Shown here in pieces: positions 1-13,600 of a stretch of 64,000 nt of DNA. Made by a program: the position numbers and the translations under genes. The notes under the pieces are model-generated. The model saw only the letters and a list, made by a program, of their open reading frames with translations. It did not search any database and was not told the origin of the DNA. This DNA comes from Scleropages formosus (taxonomy: Eukaryota > Chordata > Actinopteri > Osteoglossiformes > Osteoglossidae), in NCBI RefSeq assembly GCF_900964775.1, contig NC_041826.1:16638112-16702111 (forward strand), read 5' to 3'. Numbering within the stretch: position 1 is the first letter of the stretch; the number at the start of each line of letters is the position of its first letter.

Positions 1-1125
1 CCAGTCCCCACAAGCTCGTCCAAATAACCACTAAAAGCTAAGTTAGCCAGAGACAACAAGCTTTGAGGAAGACAGACAGAAGTAGGCTTAGAGTAGGAGA
101 GAAAAAGGAACGAATAAGAATAAAACGCAAAGTAATTTCAACATAAAGCGACATGTTAGCTAATTAAAGTCCCTCCTACTTGGCAGATAAACCAATCATC
201 ACGAGAGAATGACTTTAAGGGGCAGCGAGGGACTAGAGGCTACAAGAAGACAGGCAGAGGATAAATAACTGGCAATGAGAGGAGGAGAGGAGCACGGGCC
301 GTTGACATGATGAGGGCCGACGAGTGCTGTCACGCCCTTAATTATTTAGTGTTCTTGTCCGACATGGGAAGAGCACCGCAAAGAGGAGCGAGGCCAGGAA
401 CAGCAAGAGAAGGGAGCAACGAATGGCTTTTTTATGAGGTCACAAAGACGCTGCCTTGCATAGTCTGCATGCTTTAGATAATGCTGTGCATTATTGGTTA
501 TCACTGGTTATTCTTTTCACAAAAAAGATGATTTGACAACGCTTGACCAAGTAACAGTTTACTGAAGTGATTTCAGCGCCTTTAGTGCTGCCTGTATGTT
601 TTCCTCAGCCCTGCTTGCCATTGGTGCTCATTGGCTGTGTCTGGGACTGTGACCCGACCTCCTCTCTAAGAACATTCACGGATGGATGGATGCCTTCGCC
701 TTCCTCCTGTCACTCACTGTACTTTCTATTTCTGTCCCATGAAATCCAGCACAGTGCCTGCAGCTGAGCTCAGCTAGTGCCAGCTGGTCCATATCTCCAC
801 TATTCAGGCTACAGTTGCTCTTTACAATTGAAATGGAGAGAAAATATGTAGAAATGAACGTTACTGAAATTATGAGATGTTTTGACACGTTCCTCCCTGC
901 AGCACATTGCCACGTGCCACTTCAACTGGTAGGTTTGATGTTATTGTGTGTTAATCCACGTAAAAGGTGTAGTGACTGTACATCCACCCTGTCCCTAAAA
1001 GCTATACTGAATACAGGCCCACCTACACTTCATGTGTTCATTGACATCCATGTCCTTAGTGTACATGAACTACCAGGTTTGGCTTCTCTACCCATCTCTG
1101 CCCTTCACACTCAGCCGAAATTCAC
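1..1125. other. bicd1 intron 4, partial
   Basis: Non-coding stretch downstream of bicd1 exon 4. The short ORFs here show no family resemblance and no repeat was recognised. Confidence 0.6.
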
Positions 1126-1554
1126 CTGCAGGAGCTGCTGCTTGAGCTTCTGCATCTCTGAGAGGTTCAGCTCGCTGAGGAGATCTGATACTGGGTTGAG
1201 TGCCTCCCCCTTCCGACCCGTGGGCCTGTAGTCTCCATGGGCGTGGCCACTACGTTTGTTGCTGTCCTCGGCACCGCCTGGCGCCCCGGCAGTCTCCTCA
1301 GCAAGACGAAGGCCATCTGCAAGGGCTAGATGGGTGTGGGCTCCATACACGCTATCGCTCAGGCTGACAAAGTGGGCCAGCTCCTTGCGCAATCCGTTCT
1401 TCTGCTCACACTCGATTTTGAGCGTATTCAGCGCCTCTTCCAGCTGTGCCTCAGAGATCTCCTTCAGCCGCAGCGCCTCCTCCAGCTGGCTGTTCAGCAG
1501 CACCGTCTCCTCCTCCAGCACCTTCATCTCATGCTTCAAACCCTCAAACTCCAC
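1126..1554 (-). CDS. bicd1: bicd1 coding exon 4
   Basis: 143 codons, [10 protein letters not shown] through KLKQQLLQ (residues 195-337), between acceptor GTGCCAG and donor GTGAAT. The middle (about residues 245-310) is a low-conservation linker; the end carries the LLSEL motif. The next exon lies beyond the left edge. Confidence 0.93.
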
Positions 1555-1625
1555 CTGGCACCAAGGAGACATAGAGTAGGGTGGGAATAGGACAAGGAGC
1601 CTTAAGATAAGTGTACTGATATGTT

Positions 1626-1663
<38 letters not shown>

Positions 1664-4600
1664 CCTTTGTGTGTGTCTATGTATGTGTCTGTGTTCCTAC
1701 GCAGGCTCATACCTGATTCTGCTTCAGTGTGGACACCAGCTTCTGCAATGTGATGTTCTCTTCCTCCAGCTCAGTATAGTCTTGCAGGAGACGTGCCTCC
1801 CGGAACTTGTACTCCTGGATCTCCTCCTTCATCCTGCTCCTCTGCAGCTCCAGTGCCTCATTTCTCTGACACACATGCACAGTCACATGACCAAGAGGCA
1901 ATACCGACTGTCCTTCCTGCATATAACTGGTTAAATGGAAAGCAGCCTTTTGACTTTTTCCAGAAGTCTGCAATACCTACAGCGTGTGAGGCCACAAAGA
2001 CCTGCCCTGAATGGAGATCACCATATACTAAGGAAGAGTCAGCAGCTGCTGGGTAACACTTGAATGCATAGGACAACTTTAAAGGGATGCTAAGCGATAC
2101 CCACAGGTAATAGATGACACAAAGGCACTACGGTACCTCCGTCATCTCTTGCAGCACACTGTTGAGCCGTTCGCTCTCCGCCTGTGCGTTGGAGGCCACC
2201 GTCCGGCTCTGCTTCAGCTCCTCCTGCAGATCTAAGAGGCGGCCCATGTAGTAAGCCTCTTTGGACGCTGACTCCTGCAGAAGTGTTTCCTCATTGGTCT
2301 CGCCATCCTCAGCCACTTTGCGCTGGATGGAGTACACCTGTCCGAATGCCTTGGGAGGGGGTGTGAAGGCCAGATAAATGAGTAGAGTTAAGATGTACAT
2401 GGTTCAGAACACATCAGAAATGATTTCAAACTTCTGGGAAATATGAGGAATGACTTGAATCATTCTGATTGCATGTAGCAATTCGACTGTACTTTAACAC
2501 GAGATAAAACGAACACGGTACACTCAACACCGTTAAACCACCAAGTCACAGGGATTTTACCATTTGTGTTTTTACCTTATTTCTTGTCTCAAAAAGGTTC
2601 AAAACATCTATTGCATTATTTAAGACAGAACTTTATTGTCTGCTGCGGGCAGGAACATGTATGTCATTACTTAAGGAAAAACATAAGGACAAACACCTGT
2701 AATCATCCTAATATGCATTAAATACAGTAGGTATACTACTTATATACATAACAATAACCTCGGCAACTGTAGTTATAATAATCAAGACAAGACATTAACA
2801 CCTAGCTAATAATGTAATTAGAAATTTTGTATAAAGGAAAGAAATATGTAAATCAAAAATTCAAAACAAACAGCTGTTGAATCAATACTCTTGATAAACT
2901 AACCCTAACCCTACTTTCGCACTACATCAGCACCCTGATGGGAACCCTGCCCTTCGTCTTCTCCACAGTGGGACATATCTGTGAACCCTCATCCGCTAAG
3001 AAATGTACAGAAGCTGCATGAGGAGATCCAGCCTTGAGAAGGTCTGACTACATTTAAGTCAAAGACTTGCAGGTCTGACCAGGAGGCCTGGACTCTGTGG
3101 TAGAGGAGCACAGGATTCTGGTCCGGTAGGCATAGAGACTGTTGGGTCGTGACTGGTCTAACAGCTCTCAGTAGAGTGCAGTGCACCATAAAGAATAAAA
3201 ATAAAAAAGCACTTTTACATAGACTGCAGAGGCTCCAAAGGAAGGAACCCGACACTGCCCTTCCGGTCATGTTCCGCATCTACCGTTTTACTAAGACTTT
3301 AACGACAAAGCTCTTCAGCGAAAAGCTGCTGCCATACAGTACACCACAGATTATGGTATTTGTGATGCTTACAATAAAAGCACCCTCCTGTTCAGCTTCT
3401 GTCTCTTCCATAAAGAGGAATTGTCCTGGATCTGCTGAGCAGACGCTGATACCGTCTGCGCGACCTCAAATCGCTCCTTTCTTGATGTTATTTTTGGGGT
3501 GCTCAGAAGGTGCTTTTGTCTCAAGAGACGTACTGCATGTAACGTAAGTTACAAGCTAGTCGTCGATCCATTTATGCAGTTGTACGTTATGTCACTGAGT
3601 CGATTTAATAAAAATAGATCATAGGAAACAAACAGAGGAAATCTGCATGCAAGCTCATGAGGAAGACGTCAGCCAGGATGGATGTCCTCAAGCAAACCTC
3701 GTGATGGAAACTTGCCGAAAGAGTGCCCAGCTAAAGGCACCTCTTGCAAGAGCGCCACCAGGTGGAGTCTCAAAGAATCACAGTTGATCTGAACCCACTA
3801 CTCTGTCAAATGGCTCACCGTGTCGCCGAATCGCAAAAGGTAGTGCATTTTATCGTTCAAATAACTCCTTATGATATATGACTGTATAAAATGCAACAAA
3901 CCACTTCTTCATTAGACCACAAACATTTCTTATTCTTTTCTGTTTATGTATTTCTATTAAACCAACACTGTGGCAAATACAGCAGCCTGGAATAAGCAAT
4001 AAACAGGACCAAGAGAAACATTTTTGAACAGAGGCAATTTATCACTGTTAAATTAGTTCTGCATCAATGGTGCAGTTTGCTGCCACGGAAATAAGAATAC
4101 ACATTTTCTACAACAAAGGCTGTTTATTGCGAGTCGAAAGGCAGCTTTTTAACTTGAACCAGTTTTCCAGCAGAAGAGATTAGTTAGTAATGAGTAACGA
4201 TGTCACGGTAACACTGACTACTGGATGCTCAGCCTCCATTGTTGCCCTATGGGTTCACATGATTACCATGGAGCTGAGTCCACAGAACTGCACCGCACCG
4301 CCTGGACAAAAGCTAAAATTAATAACCTATACTTGTACCTGCACACCCATACTACAAAAGCATGGAAAGAAAAAAAAACTTTGGTGACAGCCTTAATAAC
4401 CATTAGAATGATAAAGATGATTTAACAAACAGCATCACAGGGCACCACAACAGAAAACATTTAGAAATTGCTGTCAACGGCCCACTTTGAATGGCATTCT
4501 ATAGCAATGTAAAGGCTACTGAAAGAGGTTTCTTCTGCCTTCGTGTCCAAGGCGGAAACCCCTCTTTGTAAAGCCAGTGGCAGAAAACACAACGTGTACT

Positions 4601-7600
4601 GAGGTCACAGACGCTCGCGGAGGTGGGACTGGAACCCAGAGCAGGGAACTCTCCACCGCTCCGTCTGTCCAGCCCAAGTGCTACTACGGTGCCAGAGAGC
4701 AGTGGCCTCTGCCATGAAACAGCTGGATCTGAGGCCCTGCAATGGAAAGCATGTAATTTCCCTCATGCTGCCCTATTAAACGAACAAGAAGGTAAATGCT
4801 GTAAATGAGTTAGAGACAGTAAATCCAATTTGACCTTCTCATTAGATAGCATTTCCTGGCATCAGCCATATTTTTTAACATTAGACAATTCCATTATGAG
4901 TTATTCTTTCCTGGGGCACACAAGCTGTTTGCTATGTGCCAACAACTTGCGTTCACTGTTAAGGGGAAGACCCGGAGAGCACTGTGTGCGTGGCCCTTTA
5001 TGCTCCGATTTGCTGACGTGAGACGTGAAACGAGGAATATCTTCCCTCCACGGAGGGATCCGACACAGCAGAGAGGGTTGCAGGGAAAGCTGACCCTGCA
5101 GCTATGATTAATCTCTGCCCAGTTCCAGGATTCTCAAATGATATGAGCTACAGTAACAAAAAGTACAATTTTTCATACCTGTACAAATTCAGCACAGAGG
5201 AATCTATCACAGCCTGTGGTTTATTTAACTTTTTAGATACTCATCGCAGGACTGGTGCTTTCCATTGTTTAGCATTGATGACATGCATAACATCCTCCAT
5301 TGTGCCATTGTTTTCACTCAATATTACCAACAATACCATGTAACATCAACCAAAGCAGGGGAAATATCAGACAGATTATAAATCTGTGTCATAAGAGGAT
5401 TTTTCTGAAAACCACAGCCAGGTAGGATGAGGTCATGATACACTAACTGAAAGTCTGCCAGGATACTGAATAACGGGTATAGATTTTGTTTTCGACGGCA
5501 CATCTCCTGCAGCTTCTGTCACATGGCAAACTGAAGGAAGCACCAAGAATGAAGAACCACAGAGAAGAGCATATGCTCTTTTCTGTGCCTGTTCCATGTG
5601 CTCATCTCAGCACAAGACAATCATGAGCAGATTTGTCAGAGGCAGGCGCACAAAACCAGTCATGTTCTAAAGTAAAATGTCCTCAAATGGAGTCTTTCTG
5701 TTATTTTTAATCACAAAAGCAATATTTGTTTTCTCCTCAGCCAGAGGGAGATATACTACCACCATCATCTGAAACAGCTTGTCTAATACGGGGGTCACGG
5801 GGGAGCTGGAGCCTCACCCAGCAACACAGGGCAAAAGGCTGGAGGGGGAGGGGACACACCCAGGATGGGACGTCAGTCTGTCGCAAGGCACCCTAAGCAG
5901 GTCATGAATCCCAGACCCACCGGAGAGCAGGACCTGGTCAAACCCACTGCGCCACCACACCCCCTGTGAGGGAAGATATAGAAGAGCACAAATGTACCCA
6001 CATAAGCTCATCTTTGTCTTTCAACCTGAAAAAAAAAAAAAACTGTTTATACTCTGAGGGAGGATTCTGGTGGATAGAATAAGATGTTACATCAAAAAGA
6101 GCGGCATTTAAAGTCATTAGCAGGGGCTTTTGACCTGAAATTCCACGATGGGTTAACTGTATGTTATTAATTAATGGATTAATTTCTCTTGTACAGAATC
6201 TCAAATTTGACAATTTGTCAGTTGCAGTTTGCATGTCCATGCCTGAAATAAAGAATACACTACTATAAAAGCATTCATATTGCTGCATGGTCAGTTTGTG
6301 TAAGACGAAGACGGTTTCAGTTCGATTGATAGTAGAGACACTGTCTGCATTTCTAATGATAGAAGCAATATTTAGCTAACTAGGAAAAGCTCGAGATAAA
6401 TTTCCTGTAAAATTCCAGTCAGCAGTGGTACAATGCTGCATGTAACATCAGTATGTTTGCCACATTTCCAGATGTCTTTCAGAATGGGTGGGTGGTGAAA
6501 GAGGACTGGCGATACAGATGCAATATGAAAATATACTGCTTTCAATAACCGTCTGCAATCTGAAAGAAATAAGCAAGTAAACATACAGAAAGTGCTTCTG
6601 GAGGTGATGTAAATAACTACTCATCCTAGAGGACATGTGACTCAGTGGAGAGCCTCAGATGTTTCAACGTGACAATTTCTGAAGCTGCCAGCACCATGGA
6701 AGATGAAGGTCTTGGATACCCAGCCCATCTCAGTGGCCTCCGACAGACACACGAGATGCGTCTTTACTGCCATTTTCAAGCTCTGCCCACTTTCATAGCT
6801 GGTTCTCAGACAAGAAACAGACGAACACGACTGCACACAGGAATGGGTTAAAATGCATAGCGAACACTCCGAGCACAAACTGCTTCCAACGCCCAATCCT
6901 TCACAAGCATTTAGCTGACACTTCTCTCCAAAGTCAGTTACAATGTTAAGCTTCTAACAACTATTTACCCATTTATACAGCTGGACTTTTTTTTCACGGG
7001 AGCAATTCAGGGTAAGTACCTTGCTCAAGGGTACTACAGCTGTAGGTGACAAAGGAGCAGTTCTAACCTCTATTCTACCAGCTGCCCCTTTGTAACATGA
7101 TTTCCTTCAGGGAGCCATTGTAAATATTGTAAAATAACCAATAATCTGTACATATGCTTCATGTTAAATAGCTTTCTGAACATGTACAGGACATATGGGT
7201 AAAAGTTGTGTTTGATTTACTTCTGTGATGTTAATAACAAACACTGACATACAGTCTCAATTACATTTAAAGAGTGTCCATAGATTGTTGTTTTCCACTC
7301 AGTGATTCTCAGAGGTTTACAGAAGTCTGCTGTGTTGGCAGAATAACTGCAAAAGGTCAATTTGCTGCGAATAATGGTTCACTTTAAACCAGAGTTCCAT
7401 AACCGAACCAAGGCTGACTCAGCACAGTTGTCACCCTTTGCTGCAATAATACGCACTCTGGTTTCCCAAAGTCTTCTCGCAGTGGTACTAAATTATTTCA
7501 CTCCTTTCCTTCCTTGTAAAACCACGAAATATTCAACACATTTGCAACGTGTTCTCTCTGAAGGACTCTCCACAGAGACCATGTATTTCGCACCTATAAT

Positions 7601-10600
7601 AGAGGTGTGTCGTTCTGAGCCCTCCCAAAGTGCCGATCGCTTGCCCAAGCACTTACTACTGGTCCGCCACGGACTCTGTGGCAGCCAGCATGAGAAAGAC
7701 AAGGGTTCGGTCATCAGGACCCAACAGTTCTGCTACTGCCCTGAGAATCTACTGCTTGGCTCCCTTGATCTTTGATGAAACACTCCAACTGGTATTCTGT
7801 GTGGGGCAGAAGAACATCATCTTCCACTGACAGGTGCTTGTTAGACACCTGTCAGGTGACAGAAAGTAAGACCCAGTCAAAGGATGATGAAATGGAGCTA
7901 AGTCAAAACTAAGGCAGGACATGACCATCACTCCTATTGTGTGGCTGGCAGTCAACTAGCATTCAGTGCATAAATAGACGTAAGAAAGATATGGCAACTG
8001 TCAGATAGCACACTCTGGCAGTGCTTCATCAGCACCTTGCTGACAGAGAATGTCTCTGTGAACTCAACCCTGACAAACATGTTCCTCTTGTAGACAGCAC
8101 TATATACTTCCCTAGATTCTTCAGCATACATATATGGGATTAAATGCTTCACTGTCTCCTCCACAGCATTACAATGGCAGTGAATGTTGACACGTGAAGA
8201 ATGTGAAGAGCAGCTGTCTACGTATGTAGGGTTGTATAGCCTTGGCAGGGCCCTAGTGCTCCCTCATACTGTAATGACCACTTAGAGGTGAACAGGGGAA
8301 TCAATTGGTGTGGAAGAAATGAGGGGTTTGTAATAGTGTTCCTGTCCCATGATGACCACATTTGAACAAGCCATGGATTAGTGAGATCTAGTAGAGGTTT
8401 CCCTCCTGTTGTTTCATAGCTCACTTATATGGTTTAACAGGAGAATACATAAGCACACTGCAGCACACTGGGCTACAGAGTGTACAGACCAGACAGTTGC
8501 TGGCCTGTATGTGCTCTCCTGAAGCAGGACTGTATCATAACAAGACTCACAAACCAATTGAAAAAAAAAACACATTCAGTTGCTACCTGGTCCTAAAGAT
8601 ACATGCTGCATAACATCTGCAGGATCCGGCCTACCTCACAAAAAACTATGGAACTTATGGTCAAGGCCATGGTGAGATGCCTGTCCTATAGTCTATTGCC
8701 TAACCTACTGCACCTCTCTCCTGTCTGGCCTTCTGGCCACCAAACCATTCCAGCTAATACAGAAGACTGCTACACAAGTTGCGTTTGACCAACCAAAGCG
8801 TTCCTATGTATCCCCCCTCCTCGTCTCTCTCCTCTGTCTTCCCGTAGTTGCCTGTATCAAGTTCAGCACTCTGGGTACGGACTACAAAACATCAATGGAT
8901 CTACTCCCCGATATCTGCAAGACCTGAGCACTTGCTACACCCCAACAAAACCGCTATGATCCTCCACTTCTGCCTGCTTGGTGGTCCTGCACACAAGAGG
9001 TCCAAAATCAAAAGCAGAAAGGTTTTTGGTTCTGGCTCCGATGTGGTGGAATGACCTCCCTTTGTCACTCAGAACTACTGTTCTGAAGGGTCTCAAAACT
9101 TAGCTCTTTCAGACTCCTCATCCCTTATTTCATATTTATATATGAATAAATGTACATGTTAATGCAAACTTTATAAATTTAAACATTGTTTTTACTAATT
9201 ATTGTTCTTTCTATTTTAATGTGTGACAGCTTTTCCCTTTTATTAAGCATCATTTAGTGTAATTCTAGGATGAACTGTCATGAATGTAATCAGTAAGTTC
9301 ATTACTTGTTTTTCCCATATTTTGTTGGTTTTGACGAATGAACATCACGACACAGTAATCAGTGTTGCAAATATATTTAGCAACACTGAAATGTTCATGG
9401 GGGCGCGGTGGCGTAGTGGGTTGGACCGGGTCCTGCTCTCTAGTGGGTCTGGGGTTCGAGTCCTGCTTGGGGTGCCCTGCGATGGACTGGCGTCCCGTCC
9501 TGGGTGTGTCCCCTCCCCTTAAAGCCTTATGCCCTGAGTTGCCGGGTTAGACTCTGGTTCCCCGCGACCCCGTATGGGACAAGCGGTTCAGCAAATGTGT
9601 GTGTGTGTGAAATGTTCATAGGCAGCACAGTGGTGCAGCAGGGAGTGCTGTCGCTTCACAGCACCAGGGCTGATCGTGCGTAGGTTTGAATCTAGCTCAG
9701 TCTGTGTGAATTTTGCATGTTCTTCCTGTGTCTGTATGGGTTTCCTCCAGGTGTGCTGCTTTCCTCCTACATTCCACTGACATGCAATTCAGGTAAACTG
9801 GCCACTCTATATTGCCCTTCGTGTGCAAATGAGCGAATGAAGGTGCAAGAGGTAGATATCGTGCGATGAACTGACATCCAATCCAGGGTGTAACCTCGCA
9901 GCCTGGCCCCTACTGATTCTGAAAAAGGCTCTAGACAGTTGCGCCCCTGAGCAGGACAAGCACTCATGGAAAGAGAATGAATGAGTGAAAGGTTCATGAT
10001 TGAGCTCAGTGAAGAAGTATACCAGCTTCTCCCAACCACACAATCACCTCCTTAAGCCCCACAACCTCAGAATTGTTAGATAAATGGTCAGTACATTACT
10101 CCATGTGCTACCCTCTCCATCAACACAATAGCTCAAATGTGTATATGCCCAGATGAGAAACAAGGCCAAGGCAGCTGTCCATTTCCTTTGCCAAAATGCA
10201 GTTCAGCACCCCGGACAGCAACCTGTTCCATCAGATAGTCAGGGTTACAAACCAATCACAAGCTCCACATTTGCCAGCCCATGTGGAAGCCCTAAATGCA
10301 AACAGAACTCATGCATATGTGTGCCTTTGATAGCTCAGTTGGTAGAGCGGAGGACTGTAGAAGAAACATATGACTAACATCCTTAGGTTGCTGGCTCGAA
10401 GGACGCTCCACTTTTTTTGCTGAGATGTACATCACTTTGGAGAAAAGCGTCTGCTAAATGAATAAATGTAAAATGTGTAAATGTATACAAAGCACCTGCA
10501 TACTACTGTGCCACAGATTTCTCTCTCTGTACACATGGATATAAACTTTGTCATTTGTATTAGCTTCAGGCGACTGAAAGCACTCCATCTCACCGTGGGC

Positions 10601-13600
10601 TTCCCAGTTCTTTGACACAGCGTTCAACAAAGAACAGAGCACAGATTCAACTAAACTGAACCCAACTGTCACGCCCTCCGCCTCGGCAACCAGGAACACC
10701 TGCAGCTGATCAGGGTCCGGGCACATAAAAGGACAGCCCGGAGTGCAGGAAGATACGGAACCTCGTTCAGCTTTACTCTTCGCTCACGCTCTTGGATTGT
10801 TTTGCTTACCTCTTCCCTGACCTCCTTGTCCTTGTGCCTGTTTCCTTGACCCTCCTTCTCCTGAATCTCCTCGTCCCCTTCGACTCCCTCGACCCATCGC
10901 CTGCTCTTCGATTCATGGTTTTTGGATTCTCCTCGTAACGACGTCTGCTCCTCTGTGACCTTCACTAGTTTCCTGATCAACGACTCTCGGATCTTCCCGT
11001 CAATCTGTGCGTCTCTGCGCTGCACTTGGGTCTGATGACCCACTTCCTGGACGAAATCATGACACCAACACAGCTCAAAACAGCCCTTTCTTCCTCATGC
11101 GTGCATCACCTGCGCTCTGCGCTGTGAGGATGTCTGACCCAGGGCTCTGCAGGATTCCCTGATGTCTGAGAAATCACACAAGGATGATAACAAATTGCAA
11201 AAATAAATAAAAACCATCATATTTTATACTTTTACCTCCAAAAGCTACTGCACTGAAGGGAAACTTCAGTCATGCAGAATGGTTACAATTGTTGCTATTA
11301 GATAATGATCCTTCCTAACACTGCAGAAAACACGGCAGTGAGCTTTACACTGTATGAAGGGGGTGAGTGGTAAATAATGTGATTTACATGGTGAGCTTTG
11401 TCAGTTGACCCTTATGTGAGTCCTAGGTCTTGCATGCAGGCCACCAGGCAGCAAAAGGGGCCAATAGGAATGAAAGGATTGCTGTACCTCAAGTTTAAAT
11501 ATCTCTCCTTATATTTTTCTACTAAAACCACTTATTTATAAATGCTTTTGCAGGAATGTGATAACAGGTCTGTGTAACACATCGGGGGCAAGAGGCAGTC
11601 CCGGCAGTCAGCATTTGATGGCCACACCATCCAGCACTGCCTGCAAGGCAGCAGATTCCTGCACTGGAGGTGGGGCCACATGCTCTGTGTTGGACAGAAA
11701 GAGAGAGAGAGAGAGAGAGATCCTGTTCTGGCTCCTCACTGCAGAGGTACTTCACACATGCCCTCCTGCAACAACACTAGCCCCACCTCCTCTGCTGATC
11801 ATCCAGTGTCTCTGGCTCCACCCACCCTTCAAGCGAGCCAATAGAGTGTCTCCAGTTCCGTCCCCTTTTAGAGCCAGCCAATAGGGTGTCTCTGTGGCCC
11901 ATGGGGAAACTTGGGTGTACTGCACTAGCAGAATGTCCATGTCAGCATTAACATCCACACCAGCAACTCTGACTACTCCCTGTTTTAACAGAGTATCTCT
12001 TGTTTTGGTCTTTTCGCCATTCCCAGATGGGGGTTTAAACACATACTCTCCCAGTACACCCTTGAATGCCGTTACCTTACCTTAAACCTTGTCATCCAGC
12101 TTTCATTGAGGGTTGTTAAAACACACAATATACTGTTCGGTGGAACTGGAATCCATTGCCACTTGCCTCAAATTATGAGGATTTTTCCAGACCATTTGTC
12201 ACCAAGTGATGGCGTCACCCTGATTATCTCCATCCTGCAGAGGGATGTTCAGAGTGTCTCATGGAACCTCATATATACTACGGTCCATACATAAAAATCA
12301 CTGCAGATTTCACATCAAAACAAGCTCTGGGCTCTTTAGCAAGCAGACAAATCTTAAGAAACAGTGTGACAACTAAGCAATTAAACTGTCATTTGCTTCT
12401 GGATTTACACCAGTTTTGTCCAATGTAATTTTTTAGCATCATTGTAACTTTAAAATACTGCTTCTTATTTACAGCTCCATTTTTAGACCAAACATGGACA
12501 CTGATTTTACTCGGGGGGTAAAATGACAGTTTTTATTTTGGGTTTTGAACCGCTTCCTTGATGGCTGGCCAAATTCCTCATTTAATCTATTTTACATGTT
12601 GCTTTTATGTGTTTTTTTTACGCTTATGTTCTAATTTCTGACCTTCTGGGATTTGCAGAAAAATCGGTCGCATTTTTTTAGGATAAGAAGTGTGTCTACC
12701 TTCGCACACGGGAAGGAGCATCAATGCAAACATTGCCGACTTATGGTAAGGGACAACAGATATCTGACTGCAAAATGAACTCAGCATACAGTATAAGCCA
12801 CATACTCTACCTGTACCTTCAGAGCCCTAAACCAGGGCATTAATCGATATCAAACCCAACGGGCTGGAACAGGAGTCCTCTTTCAGGAGTCATTTTCACT
12901 GCAGCAAAACAGTCTTTTTTTTAAAATGTGTTTTTCCCTTATAAAAACCTCAGGCAGCTCCTGGCTACCAAAATTAGCAACAAGGATCTCAGATCTGGAT
13001 CAAGAAGGCAGGACTATGCCATAAACCCAAAGGCAAAAACAAATAACATCCCCCCATCCTGTGACTCTAACCACCCAGAGGGTCCACATAAGGATGTTTC
13101 AGTGCTTCCTGATTTAGTCTCAGAATATATTCATGCAACAATCAGACTGTTTTTTGTCAAGGTCTTGAGTAAACAAGACACAGGACTCAAAGCAGACATT
13201 CTTTACTGGGAGCCGCAGTGTACAAAGACCTTCAGAGAAAGGAAATGTCTGATTACTCTTGTCTTCTTTACCTTCACACACACACACATATTTTCAGAAC
13301 CGCTTGTCCCTTACGGGGTCATGGGGAACCGGAGCCTACCCGGTAACACAGGGCGTAAGGCCGGAGGAGATACACCCAGGACGGGACGCCAGTCCGTCGC
13401 AAGGCACCCCAAGCGGGACTCGAACCCCAGACCCACTGCAGAGCAGGACTGTGGTTCAACCCACTGCGCCACCGCACCCCCTATTCTTTACCTTCATATT
13501 TGTTCAAATGATGCCAAAGAAATATCTACATACTATTGTAGAGGTCAGAGCACATTCTGTATAATATATTGTACATCTAGAGAGAATATTCCCACATGTA

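Noticed and set aside
2898-2912. Telomere-like CTAACCCTAACCC
   Set aside because: Only two units; too short to be an interstitial telomeric array.
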